From Verrucomicrobiota bacterium (GTDB lineage Bacteria > Verrucomicrobiota > Verrucomicrobiia > Opitutales > Opitutaceae): 64,000 nucleotides of DNA. Where the stretch lies: assembly GCA_023432225.1 (NCBI GenBank), contig JAEYUW010000020.1:62001-126000 (forward strand). Direction: 5' to 3'. The translations under genes were made by a program, and so were the position numbers. The notes beneath the pieces were generated by a model. The model was given only the letters and a program-made list of their open reading frames with translations. It was not told the origin of the DNA and ran no database searches. Positions 24,654-31,907 of this stretch are shown here, piece by piece (within the stretch, counting starts at the first letter, position 1; every line of letters starts with the position of its first letter).

Positions 24654-25001
24654 ATGGAAAGACTGCCCTACTATCAAGTCCTGCACCTGCTCTCGCTGGC
24701 GGTGCTGAGCGCACACACGTTCATGGCGTTCGCCAATCCGGCGCCCGAAAATCGCAAGCGCACCATGATGGTCACGGGCATCGCGGCGCTGCTGATGTTC
24801 GTCAGCGGGTTCGCGATGCTCTCGATCAACAAGATCCCGTTTTCCTCGGGCTGGGTGATCGTGAAACTCGTGTGCTGGCTCGGCTTGGCGGCGATGGCTG
24901 GTCTTGCCTATCGCAAGGCACATCTGCGCGGCTTGCTGAGCTTCATCACGCTCGCGCTCGTCGCGATCGCGTTCGTGATGGTGTATTTCCGGCCGTTCTG
25001 A
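24654..25001 (+). CDS. Small inner-membrane protein (SirB2-like topology)
   Basis: 115 residues with three or four membrane helices (LLSLAVLSAHTFMAFA, TGIAALLMFVSGFAML, WVIVKLVCWLGLAAMAGLA, SFITLALVAIAFVMVYF). The arrangement resembles SirB/CopD-like small membrane proteins; function unknown. It begins 29 bases after the 6S RNA. No Shine-Dalgarno is visible; instead a CA dinucleotide tract runs up to the ATG. Confidence 0.75.
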   Translation: MERLPYYQVLHLLSLAVLSAHTFMAFANPAPENRKRTMMVTGIAALLMFVSGFAMLSINKIPFSSGWVIVKLVCWLGLAAMAGLAYRKAHLRGLLSFITLALVAIAFVMVYFRPF

Positions 25002-25014
25002 GCCGGAGTTGCGA

Positions 25015-27186
25015 ATGCCCGAAGCGCTGTGCGGCCTGTGGATCGATGACGCGGGCAAGGCCCACGTATCGATTGCCACGCCCGACGGTGGTCGCACCGA
25101 GCGAGTAGAAAAATTCCGCCCGTTCGCCTGGGTCGGCGAGGGCGGGACGATTCCAGGCATCGAGTTCGAGCGCTTGCGCGGCGAGGGCGTGTTCCCGTGG
25201 CTCGCGCATGCGGACGAGTTGACGCATTTCGACGACTTCTTTCGTGCCACGCGCGAAGGTTCGGCGATCGACGTCCTGAAACCCTACGAGAGTCAATGGC
25301 TGCTGCAGAGCCGTGCCCGGCTCTACGCGGAGCTCCCCTTTTCAGCGCTGCGGCGCTGTCAGTTGGATATCGAAACCGCGGCGGAGGAGCCGGGTGGTTT
25401 TTCCGATGCGCGGAAAGCGGGCGACCGCATCCTGGCGGTTGGCCTGCAATGCGGCGCGCGGCGTGAACTGCTCCAACTCGAGGAAGAAACGCCCGAGGGC
25501 GAAAAGCGCCTGCTGCTGCGCTTCAACGACGTGCTGCGCGAGATGGACCCCGACGTCATCGAGGGGCACAACCTCTTCAAGTTCGATCTCGATTACCTGC
25601 GCCAACGCTGCCGGCGCTACAAGATTCCCTGCGCTTGGGGGCGATTCGGTCTGAACGCGGAATTTCGCAACAGCCGCCTGAAAGTCGCCGAACGCTGGGT
25701 GGATTTTCCGCGCTGCGATATTCCGGGGCGCGCCGTGATCGACACGTATCTGCTCGTGCAACTCTACGACATCACGACGCGCGAGATGACGTCGTATGGC
25801 CTGAAGGAGGCGGCGATCTACTTCGGCGTCACGCCGGAGAGCGGCGTGGGCCGCACCTACATCGACGGTAGCGGCATTCAGGACGAGTTCCGGCGCGATC
25901 GGGCGAAATTCCTCGCCTATCTCGCCGACGATCTGCGCGAGACGCGCGGCGTCGCCGACGTGCTCCTGCCGACCTACTTCGAGCAGACGCGGACCTTTCC
26001 ACTGCTGCTGCAGGATGCGGCGCTGCGCGGCACCGCCGGCAAAGTCGACCTGCTTTTCCTCGAAGAATACTACCACGCGCGGGCGGCGTGTCCGGCGCCG
26101 GTGGAGTGGGCGACGTTCGAGGGCGGTTTCACGCGGAGTTTCCAGGAGGGCGTGTTCAAGCACGTGCTGCACTTCGACGTGGCGTCGCTCTATCCGAGTC
26201 TGCTGCTGCACATCGGCCGCAATCCGAAGAGCGATACGCTCGGCGTGTTCATCCCCATGCTCCAGCGGCTGCGCGAATACCGGCTGCGCTACAAGCTGCT
26301 GGCGAAGTCCGCGCCGACGCAAGCCGAGCGTGACGAAGCGCAGGCGCGCCAGGCGAATTTCAAGATCCTCATCAACTCCTTCTACGGCTACCTCGGTTTC
26401 TCGGGCGCGCGTTTCGGCGACGGCGAACTCGCCGCGGAGGTCACGCGTCGCGGGCGCGAGCTGCTGCAGAAGCTGATCGAGGAATTTCAAAAGCACGGCT
26501 GCACGATTCTCGAAGCGGACACGGACGGCATCTATCTCTCTTCGGAGCGCTACTACACCGAACCGGAGAAATTGCTCGCCGAGGTGAGCGGCGTGTTGCC
26601 GTCGGGCATCGAGTTGGAGTTCGACGGTCGTTACGACGCGATGTTCTGCTACAAGGCCAAGAACTACGCGCTCGCCGCCGAGGGCGAGGTGACGCTGCGC
26701 GGCTCGGCGCTGCGTTCGCGCGGCATCGAGCCCTACCTGAAGCGACTGAGCGATGAGTTCATCGCGTTCGTGCTGGGCGTGACGGATCAGTCGCCGGCGA
26801 AGACGATCGAGGAGCTGCGCGCGAAGATCACGGCGCGCGAGTTGCCGGTCGCAGAGTTGGCAAAGTCCGAATCGCTCAGCCAGAACCCTGATGCCTACGC
26901 GCAATGGGTCGCGGGCGGCGGTAAGCCGCGGCGCGCGGCCGCGGAGGCGGCGCTGCAGATGAATCCGCGACCGCGCATGGGCGAGCGTGTGACCTACTAC
27001 ATCGGCGCCAAACAGAAGGGACAGACGGCGGACTGGCAGCGCGCGCGCCCGGTGGCGCTCTACGATCCTCAGGCGGCGCCCTACGATCCTGTTTACTACT
27101 TGGAAAAAATCGACGACTGGGCGGAACGCTATGGACGCTTTGTCGGTCTCCGACCACAAGTCGACCAGCAGGAGTTTCTCCTGTGA
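25015..27186 (+). CDS. Family-B DNA polymerase with 3'-5' exonuclease (Pol II-like)
   Basis: 723 residues from ATG 25015 (GGAG upstream; a TTG at 25009 is less likely). The exonuclease domain shows ExoI LDIETAAEE with Asp at about 118, ExoII in IEGHNLFKFDLDYL and ExoIII in LAYLADDLRET. The polymerase domain shows motif A FDVASLYPSLLL (Asp about 388), motif B NFKILINSFYGYLGF (about 448) and motif C EADTDG (Asp about 502). All catalytic acids appear intact. Such enzymes act in repair or translesion synthesis in bacteria. Somewhat shorter than E. coli PolB (783). It follows the small membrane gene by 13 bases. Confidence 0.92.
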   Translation: MPEALCGLWIDDAGKAHVSIATPDGGRTERVEKFRPFAWVGEGGTIPGIEFERLRGEGVFPWLAHADELTHFDDFFRATREGSAIDVLKPYESQWLLQSRARLYAELPFSALRRCQLDIETAAEEPGGFSDARKAGDRILAVGLQCGARRELLQLEEETPEGEKRLLLRFNDVLREMDPDVIEGHNLFKFDLDYLRQRCRRYKIPCAWGRFGLNAEFRNSRLKVAERWVDFPRCDIPGRAVIDTYLLVQLYDITTREMTSYGLKEAAIYFGVTPESGVGRTYIDGSGIQDEFRRDRAKFLAYLADDLRETRGVADVLLPTYFEQTRTFPLLLQDAALRGTAGKVDLLFLEEYYHARAACPAPVEWATFEGGFTRSFQEGVFKHVLHFDVASLYPSLLLHIGRNPKSDTLGVFIPMLQRLREYRLRYKLLAKSAPTQAERDEAQARQANFKILINSFYGYLGFSGARFGDGELAAEVTRRGRELLQKLIEEFQKHGCTILEADTDGIYLSSERYYTEPEKLLAEVSGVLPSGIELEFDGRYDAMFCYKAKNYALAAEGEVTLRGSALRSRGIEPYLKRLSDEFIAFVLGVTDQSPAKTIEELRAKITARELPVAELAKSESLSQNPDAYAQWVAGGGKPRRAAAEAALQMNPRPRMGERVTYYIGAKQKGQTADWQRARPVALYDPQAAPYDPVYYLEKIDDWAERYGRFVGLRPQVDQQEFLL

Positions 27187-27189
27187 TCC

Positions 27190-28608
27190 ATGCGCACCCG
27201 CCTTTGCTATCTCGCGTTGTTGCTCGTTCCGCTCTGCGCGTATTGGACCGTTTTCACGCATGAATTCGGTGCGCCGGAGGATTTTCTCCGGCTGAATGCG
27301 CCCGACGTGATCGCCGCGGATGGAGCGCAAAAAGGCATTCTGCACGGCGCGTTGCAGGATGTGGCGTTTCACTCGATCGACTCGGTGCCGGCGCTGGCCT
27401 TGCTGCGCCTGCTCTCGTTCGTGTTGGTGGTGTTGTGCGGCGTGGCGATCTGGCAGGTCAGCGAACGCGGTGGCTGGTCGGAAATCGATGCGACCGCGCT
27501 CGCGCTGGGTGTGATGCTGCTGCCCGCGGCGCAACTGTGCGTGGCCTGGGCGGCCGCGTGGCCGGCCGTGCTGGCAGCGTTGCTCTCGCTCGCGGCCTTC
27601 GCGGCCACGGAGAGTGAACTCGAGGTGGGCGGAACCCGGCGGTTCATCGGCCTGCTGGGCGGCGTGTTGCTCTATTTCGGTGCGGCGATGTGTTATTTTC
27701 CGAACGCGACCATGGGTCTGGTGCCGCTTGCGGCGCTGACGCTGGCCCGGCCGCTGCGCTTCTCGCACGACCTCAAGAAGTGGTTCGCGACGCATGTGGG
27801 GGTGATGGCGGTTGGACTCATTGCGTCCGGATTGTTGGAACGCGTGTTGATGGAAGGCGCCGGCGTGGTGGATCGCACGCAGATCGTCGGGCGACTCGAG
27901 ACCCTTTTCGCTTTCGCGCTGCCGGCGGGGTGGGCGACTTTTATTGTGGGCGAACACGGTCCGACGCGTGTGCTCGCGGCGGCCATCGGTGCAATCGTCA
28001 TCGGCGGGCTCGTGGTGATTGCGCGGCGTGATGTGCGCGCGGAGCCGCGGGCGGCCGCTTCCTGGTGGCTCGCACTCGGGGCGACGATGGCGCTGTTCAG
28101 TGCGGTGGCGGTTTTTGCCCCGAACTGGCAAGGAGGCTATCGCTCGCTCTGGCCGCTCGGTGGCATCGTGATCGCCGGTTTGATCAGCGCGGTGCGCGGA
28201 GTCGGCGAACAGCCGACCAAGAAGTCGGCGTGGCATTTCGCCGCACTATCGGGACTCGTGGCGGTGGGCGTGCTGGCCGCGGGGACGCAGGTGTTTTCGC
28301 TGCTGGTTTCACCGTTGGAGCGCGAATGGCGCGAACTGGACGGCGCGGTGCGACGGGCGCGGATTGAGGGCAGCGTTACGGCAGAACTGCGACTGCCGGC
28401 GGGAACTGCGCCCATGACTGGCATTCCGGAAGCGCGCTTCGACGCGCGGGTGGCGCAATCACCGGCGGCAGCGGTGCAGATGTTCAATGCCGCGCTCGAT
28501 GCGCGATTTTTGGCGGGGTTGCCGAAGGGAACCAAGGTGCGCGTGGAGGTGCGAGCAGAGGAGCCCGTCGCGACGGGCGGATTGGTGTTTGAGCTGAGGA
28601 AATTCTGA
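27190..28608 (+). CDS. Polytopic membrane protein of unknown function
   Basis: 472 residues starting 3 bases after polB. About nine membrane helices over residues 1-380 (for example LALLLVPLCAYWTVF, LLSFVLVVLCGVAIW, GVLLYFGAAMCYFP), then a soluble C-terminal domain of about 90 residues. The first loop (PEDFLRLNAPDVIAADG) and overall layout recall glycosyltransferase-C-like or O-antigen-related membrane proteins, but no catalytic motif is identified. Function unknown. Confidence 0.75.
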   Translation: MRTRLCYLALLLVPLCAYWTVFTHEFGAPEDFLRLNAPDVIAADGAQKGILHGALQDVAFHSIDSVPALALLRLLSFVLVVLCGVAIWQVSERGGWSEIDATALALGVMLLPAAQLCVAWAAAWPAVLAALLSLAAFAATESELEVGGTRRFIGLLGGVLLYFGAAMCYFPNATMGLVPLAALTLARPLRFSHDLKKWFATHVGVMAVGLIASGLLERVLMEGAGVVDRTQIVGRLETLFAFALPAGWATFIVGEHGPTRVLAAAIGAIVIGGLVVIARRDVRAEPRAAASWWLALGATMALFSAVAVFAPNWQGGYRSLWPLGGIVIAGLISAVRGVGEQPTKKSAWHFAALSGLVAVGVLAAGTQVFSLLVSPLEREWRELDGAVRRARIEGSVTAELRLPAGTAPMTGIPEARFDARVAQSPAAAVQMFNAALDARFLAGLPKGTKVRVEVRAEEPVATGGLVFELRKF

Positions 28609-28675
28609 GACGTGCGGGAAGGTCGCAGCGCGAACGCGGCGGTTTCAGGCGCGCGCAGACTTGTATTTCCGGACA

Positions 28676-28704
28676 CGAAAAAGCCGGAGCGCAAGGCTCC
28701 GGCT
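28676..28704 (-). terminator. Rho-independent terminator of trxA
   Basis: On the minus strand a 9-bp stem (AGCCGGAGC with GCTCCGGCT) is followed by TTTTTC, 23 bases after the trxA stop. On the plus strand it also closes the convergent membrane-protein gene, without a U-run. Confidence 0.8.
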
Positions 28705-28726
28705 GAAAGCGGAAAGAGCGGGCCGC

Positions 28727-29050
28727 TCAGATCTTACCGGCGAGCTTCGTCTTGAGCGTGCCCTTGTCCATCATGCCGACGAACTGCTCGGCGACGGCGC
28801 CGTTCTTGAAGAGGAGGAGCGTCGGAATCGCGCGGACGCCGAACTGCGCGGCGAGGTCGCCGTTATCATCGACGTTGACCTTCGCGATCTGCAGCTTGCC
28901 CGCGAGTTCGGTGGAGAGGTCTTCCAGAATGGGCGCGATCGCTTTGCAGGGGCCGCACCACGGAGCCCAGAAGTCCACGAGGACGGGCGTGCTGCCGGAG
29001 ACGGCGGATTTGAAGGAGTTCGAGTCGAGATTGAGGATGTTCGCGGCCAT
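28727..29050 (-). CDS. trxA: Thioredoxin
   Basis: 107 residues from ATG 29050, the standard thioredoxin size. Redox site WCGPC within VLVDFWAPWCGPCKAIAP, cis-proline in RAIPTLLLF, buried Asp and Lys positions conserved. It reduces protein disulfides in the cytoplasm. A TTG at 29089 would add 13 residues not found in the family. A clear terminator follows. Confidence 0.95.
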   Translation of the reverse strand: MAANILNLDSNSFKSAVSGSTPVLVDFWAPWCGPCKAIAPILEDLSTELAGKLQIAKVNVDDNGDLAAQFGVRAIPTLLLFKNGAVAEQFVGMMDKGTLKTKLAGKI

Positions 29051-29098
29051 GTTGGGGAGGAATTGAAGTTCGTTTTTCGAGAAAGACAACTGCGCGGC

Positions 29099-29374
29099 TC
29101 AGCGCGGCGTGGATTTGTGGATGATCTCAGCGAGTTCCTGCGGCTCGACGGTTTGGAGGTGTTTGCCGCGCTGCTTCAGCGTCTCGAAGGTCTTGACGAC
29201 GGTCTCCGTCATGCGGCCGTGGGTCTCCTCGGAGCCGCCGAGAATCGTGAACTGCTCCGCTTGCGTGATGCGCTTGTGGCCGTCGTCGTTGTCGAGACCG
29301 AGGCCGAGCAGGTGCGCGTTGCCTTTCGGCTTTTTCGCGGACTTAGAGGGACGGCGGCGGGGCGCTTTCTTCAT
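29099..29374 (-). CDS. Small basic protein after scpA, unknown
   Basis: 91 residues from ATG 29374, which lies inside the end of scpA (32-base overlap). Lys/Arg-rich N-terminus (MKKAPRRRPSKSAKK), then a conserved-looking body (RITQAEQFTILGGSEETHGR, ELAEIIHKSTP). No known domain recognised. In most bacteria scpB occupies this place. The basic tail could contact nucleic acid. The frame is open further upstream to 29482, but that part is within scpA. Confidence 0.65.
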   Translation of the reverse strand: MKKAPRRRPSKSAKKPKGNAHLLGLGLDNDDGHKRITQAEQFTILGGSEETHGRMTETVVKTFETLKQRGKHLQTVEPQELAEIIHKSTPR

Positions 29375-30413
29375 GTTGGGGCGTGACGGTGCGCGGCTGC
29401 ACCGGTGTTTCAAGTGCGTTTTGGTCGATGACAGGAGCAGGCTCAGGCGCGGGCGCGGGCGCAGGTTCTGTCGGCGCGGCATCGGATACCGGGGCCGGTG
29501 TCGCGGTCTCGTCTGCCGCGGGCGGCGGAGGCGGTGCGGCGGGCGTGTCTGGTGTCGCGGGTTCGGTCGGAGCGACGTTTGCCGTGGTGGCGTCGGCTGC
29601 GGGCGCCGCGTCAGGTTGCGTCTCGGTCGCGGGCGCTTCGGCGGGTTGCGTCTCGGGCACGGCGATCGCCGCGGCAGCGGCTTCGTCGACGGCGGTGCAA
29701 TAGATGTCGGCGAAGGCCTCGTCTTGGCGGAGCGTGAGTTTCTTCAGGCGCGTTAGCTCGAGCATCGCGAGGAAGGTCGCGACCAGCGTGCGCAGCGGGA
29801 TTTTGGTCGTGAACAGGCTCGAAAAGGTGAACTCCCGCTGCGTCTTCACGCGCTCGAGGATATATTCCATCTGATCGGCGACGGTGACCTGCTCGGCGTG
29901 AATCTCACCGACGACGAGCTTCTCGGCGAGGCGGCGGAGGACGACGTTGAAGCTGTTCCAGAGTTCGATGCGATCGACGCTCTTCAACGGACGCTCCGCG
30001 AGCGGGGCAAAGGCGCTGGCAGGGCGGGGGAGCATGTCCTGCGTGTAGCGCGCCATCTCGCCGAGTTTGCCGGACGCTTCCTTGAATTTCTTGTATTGGA
30101 GGAGCTGGTGGACGAGTTCCCAGCGCGGATCGAGTTCCTCCTCGTCGGCGTTGGGGTCGATGGCCTGCTGGTGCTTCGGGAGGAGCATGCGGCTCTTGAT
30201 CTCCATCAGCGTGGCGGCCATGACGAAAAAGTCGCCGGCGACCTCCAGTTCGAGTTCCTTCATCGCGTAGAGGACCTCGAGGTATTGCTTGGTCACCGAT
30301 TCGATCGGGATGTCGTAGATATCCAGCTCGTTCTTGCGAATGAGGAAGAGCAGGAGATCGAGCGGACCCTCGAAAACGGGGAGTTTGATGCGATAATCGG
30401 CTTCGGCGACCAC
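29343..30413 (-). CDS. scpA: Segregation and condensation protein A with Ala/Pro-rich tail
   Basis: 356 residues. The N-terminal ScpA signature FEGPLDLLLFLIRKNELDIY and the following helices (DFFVMAATLMEIKSRMLLPK) bind SMC near its head, and the C-terminal winged helix (FSSLFTTKIPLRTLVATFLAML) fits kleisin ScpA. The family normally ends near residue 245-260. Here about 110 further residues are almost only Ala, Pro, Thr, Glu (PETQPAEAPATETQPDAAPA and similar), a low-complexity tail. Part of the chromosome condensin complex; scpB is not adjacent. Confidence 0.93.
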   Translation of the reverse strand: MVAEADYRIKLPVFEGPLDLLLFLIRKNELDIYDIPIESVTKQYLEVLYAMKELELEVAGDFFVMAATLMEIKSRMLLPKHQQAIDPNADEEELDPRWELVHQLLQYKKFKEASGKLGEMARYTQDMLPRPASAFAPLAERPLKSVDRIELWNSFNVVLRRLAEKLVVGEIHAEQVTVADQMEYILERVKTQREFTFSSLFTTKIPLRTLVATFLAMLELTRLKKLTLRQDEAFADIYCTAVDEAAAAAIAVPETQPAEAPATETQPDAAPAADATTANVAPTEPATPDTPAAPPPPPAADETATPAPVSDAAPTEPAPAPAPEPAPVIDQNALETPVQPRTVTPQHEESAPPPSL

Positions 30414-30470
30414 GGGTCGAGTCGAGGGACGGCGCGAGGGGCGCGCAAGGGGGAAATCGCTCCGGCGCGG

Positions 30471-31781
30471 CTACTCGGTGCGCCGCCGCAGCAGGGCGAC
30501 GTAGAAGCCGTCGCTGTCGTGCGTGGCCGGCAGCAAAGTCGTGCCGGCGCCGTCGAATCGGCCGCCGAGATCGCGCGCGGGTTTTTCGGCGGAAAAGGCG
30601 GCGTGGGCGCCGAGAAACACGGCGGCGACGTCGTGGTTTTCCACGTGGCTCAGGGAACACGTCGCGTAAACCAGCAGCCCGCCGGGGCGGACGTGCGCGG
30701 CGTTGGCGGACAGGATTGCGAGCTGCTGAGTGGCAAACTGCGGGATCGTTTCGGACGGCGTGTGCCACTTCATGTGCGGGAGGCGCCGCCAGGTGCCTGA
30801 GCCGCTGCAAGGTGCGTCGACGAGGACGCCGTCGTAGAGCGCAAACTCCGTATTGCGGAGTTTGGTGGGCGGCAAAAAGGGGAGGAGGCGGACGTTCGTC
30901 AGGCGGGCGCGGGTCGCGCGTTCGCGGAGCTCCTCGAGCATGGCGGGACGAATGTCGGTGGCATCGACGTGGCCGCTCGCGCCGAGCGCGTGGGCGAGTT
31001 GGAGCGTTTTGCCGCCGGCGCCCGCGCAGGCGTCGAGCCAGCGCTCGCCGGGCGCGACCGGGGCGTGGGCGAGGACGAGTTGCGAGCCGAGATCCTGGAT
31101 TTCGACGAAGCCGCGGCGGTAAGCGTCAGTGCTCGCGACTTCAGCATTCGGCGGCAGCGCGAAGGCGTCGGGTGAGACGGGCGTCGGGCGCGGTTCCCAG
31201 CCTTGGCGGCGGAATTCGTCGAGCACCATCTCACGGTCGTTGGCTTGCAGACGCACCCAAATCGGCGCGCGCGCGAGGAGCGCGTCGAGCTGCGCGGGCG
31301 TGAAGGCGTCGGGGCAATGGTCGCGGAACCACGCGGGCAGGAGCGCGGTGGGATCGAAGCGGAGGTCGCCGGCTTCGCGGGACGACGGCTCGTCGGGACG
31401 ACTTGCCCTACCGGCGGCGGCGAAGCGGGTGGAAAGGATCGCGGATTTTTCGGCGAGTGTCGGCGGTGTCGCGGGCCAACCGTCGAGGAGGGCGGCGCGA
31501 TAGGCGGACGTGTCCTTCATTTCGGGTGCGAGCCAGGCGGCGAGTTGGGCGGCGGCGTTTTCGTCGCGGGCGAGAAGCGGTTCGAACCACGGGAGGTAGC
31601 GGATTACCGTGTAGATCAACTCGCGGTAAAGGCGCCGGTCGCGCGAGCCGAACGCGCGGTTGCGGCCGAGGAGTTCCTTGATGCGTCGCGGCAGACCGCT
31701 GTCGGTGCGGACGTGCGGGAGCACCGCGCCGAGTTGCGCGAGGAAGGTGCGCTGCTGATTCGCGGCGATGCGCGGGTTCAT
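30471..31781 (-). CDS. rsmB: 16S rRNA m5C methyltransferase, RsmB/NOL1-NOP2-Sun family
   Basis: 436 residues. N-terminal NusB-like RNA-binding region (residues 1-140), then a Rossmann methyltransferase: SAM loop WLDACAGAGGKTLQLAHAL, motif IV DAPCSGSGTWRR and motif VI YATCSLSHVEN with the catalytic cysteine. That pair of cysteines defines RNA m5C methyltransferases. RsmB modifies C967 of 16S rRNA in E. coli; the exact target here is inferred. It is 57 bases upstream of scpA on the same strand. Confidence 0.88.
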   Translation of the reverse strand: MNPRIAANQQRTFLAQLGAVLPHVRTDSGLPRRIKELLGRNRAFGSRDRRLYRELIYTVIRYLPWFEPLLARDENAAAQLAAWLAPEMKDTSAYRAALLDGWPATPPTLAEKSAILSTRFAAAGRASRPDEPSSREAGDLRFDPTALLPAWFRDHCPDAFTPAQLDALLARAPIWVRLQANDREMVLDEFRRQGWEPRPTPVSPDAFALPPNAEVASTDAYRRGFVEIQDLGSQLVLAHAPVAPGERWLDACAGAGGKTLQLAHALGASGHVDATDIRPAMLEELRERATRARLTNVRLLPFLPPTKLRNTEFALYDGVLVDAPCSGSGTWRRLPHMKWHTPSETIPQFATQQLAILSANAAHVRPGGLLVYATCSLSHVENHDVAAVFLGAHAAFSAEKPARDLGGRFDGAGTTLLPATHDSDGFYVALLRRRTE

Positions 31782-31802
31782 CGGCGGCCTGGTCTCTTTT
31801 TT

Positions 31803-31880
31803 GTCATCGCGAGCCCGACACGGTCGGGCGTGGCGATCCAGCGGGCTGGATTGCTTCGTCGCTGCGCTCCTCGCAATGAC
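31803..31880. repeat. GTCATTGCGAG-type interspersed palindromic repeat
   Basis: 78 bp bounded by GTCATCGCGAG and CTCGCAATGAC, complementary but for one base. Internal ATCCAGCGGGCTGGAT palindrome and GCTTCGTCGCTGCGCTCC core. This sequence type is seen in many unrelated bacterial genomes. It lies between lptD and rsmB. Confidence 0.8.
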
Positions 31881-31907
31881 AGACCGGAAACATGAAACGA
31901 GATCGCC

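Noticed and set aside
25342..28236. 964-codon open frame on the minus strand
   Set aside because: It is antisense to polB and the membrane protein gene, Arg/His-rich and without any motif; polB on the plus strand has all catalytic motifs. It is a GC-driven shadow frame.
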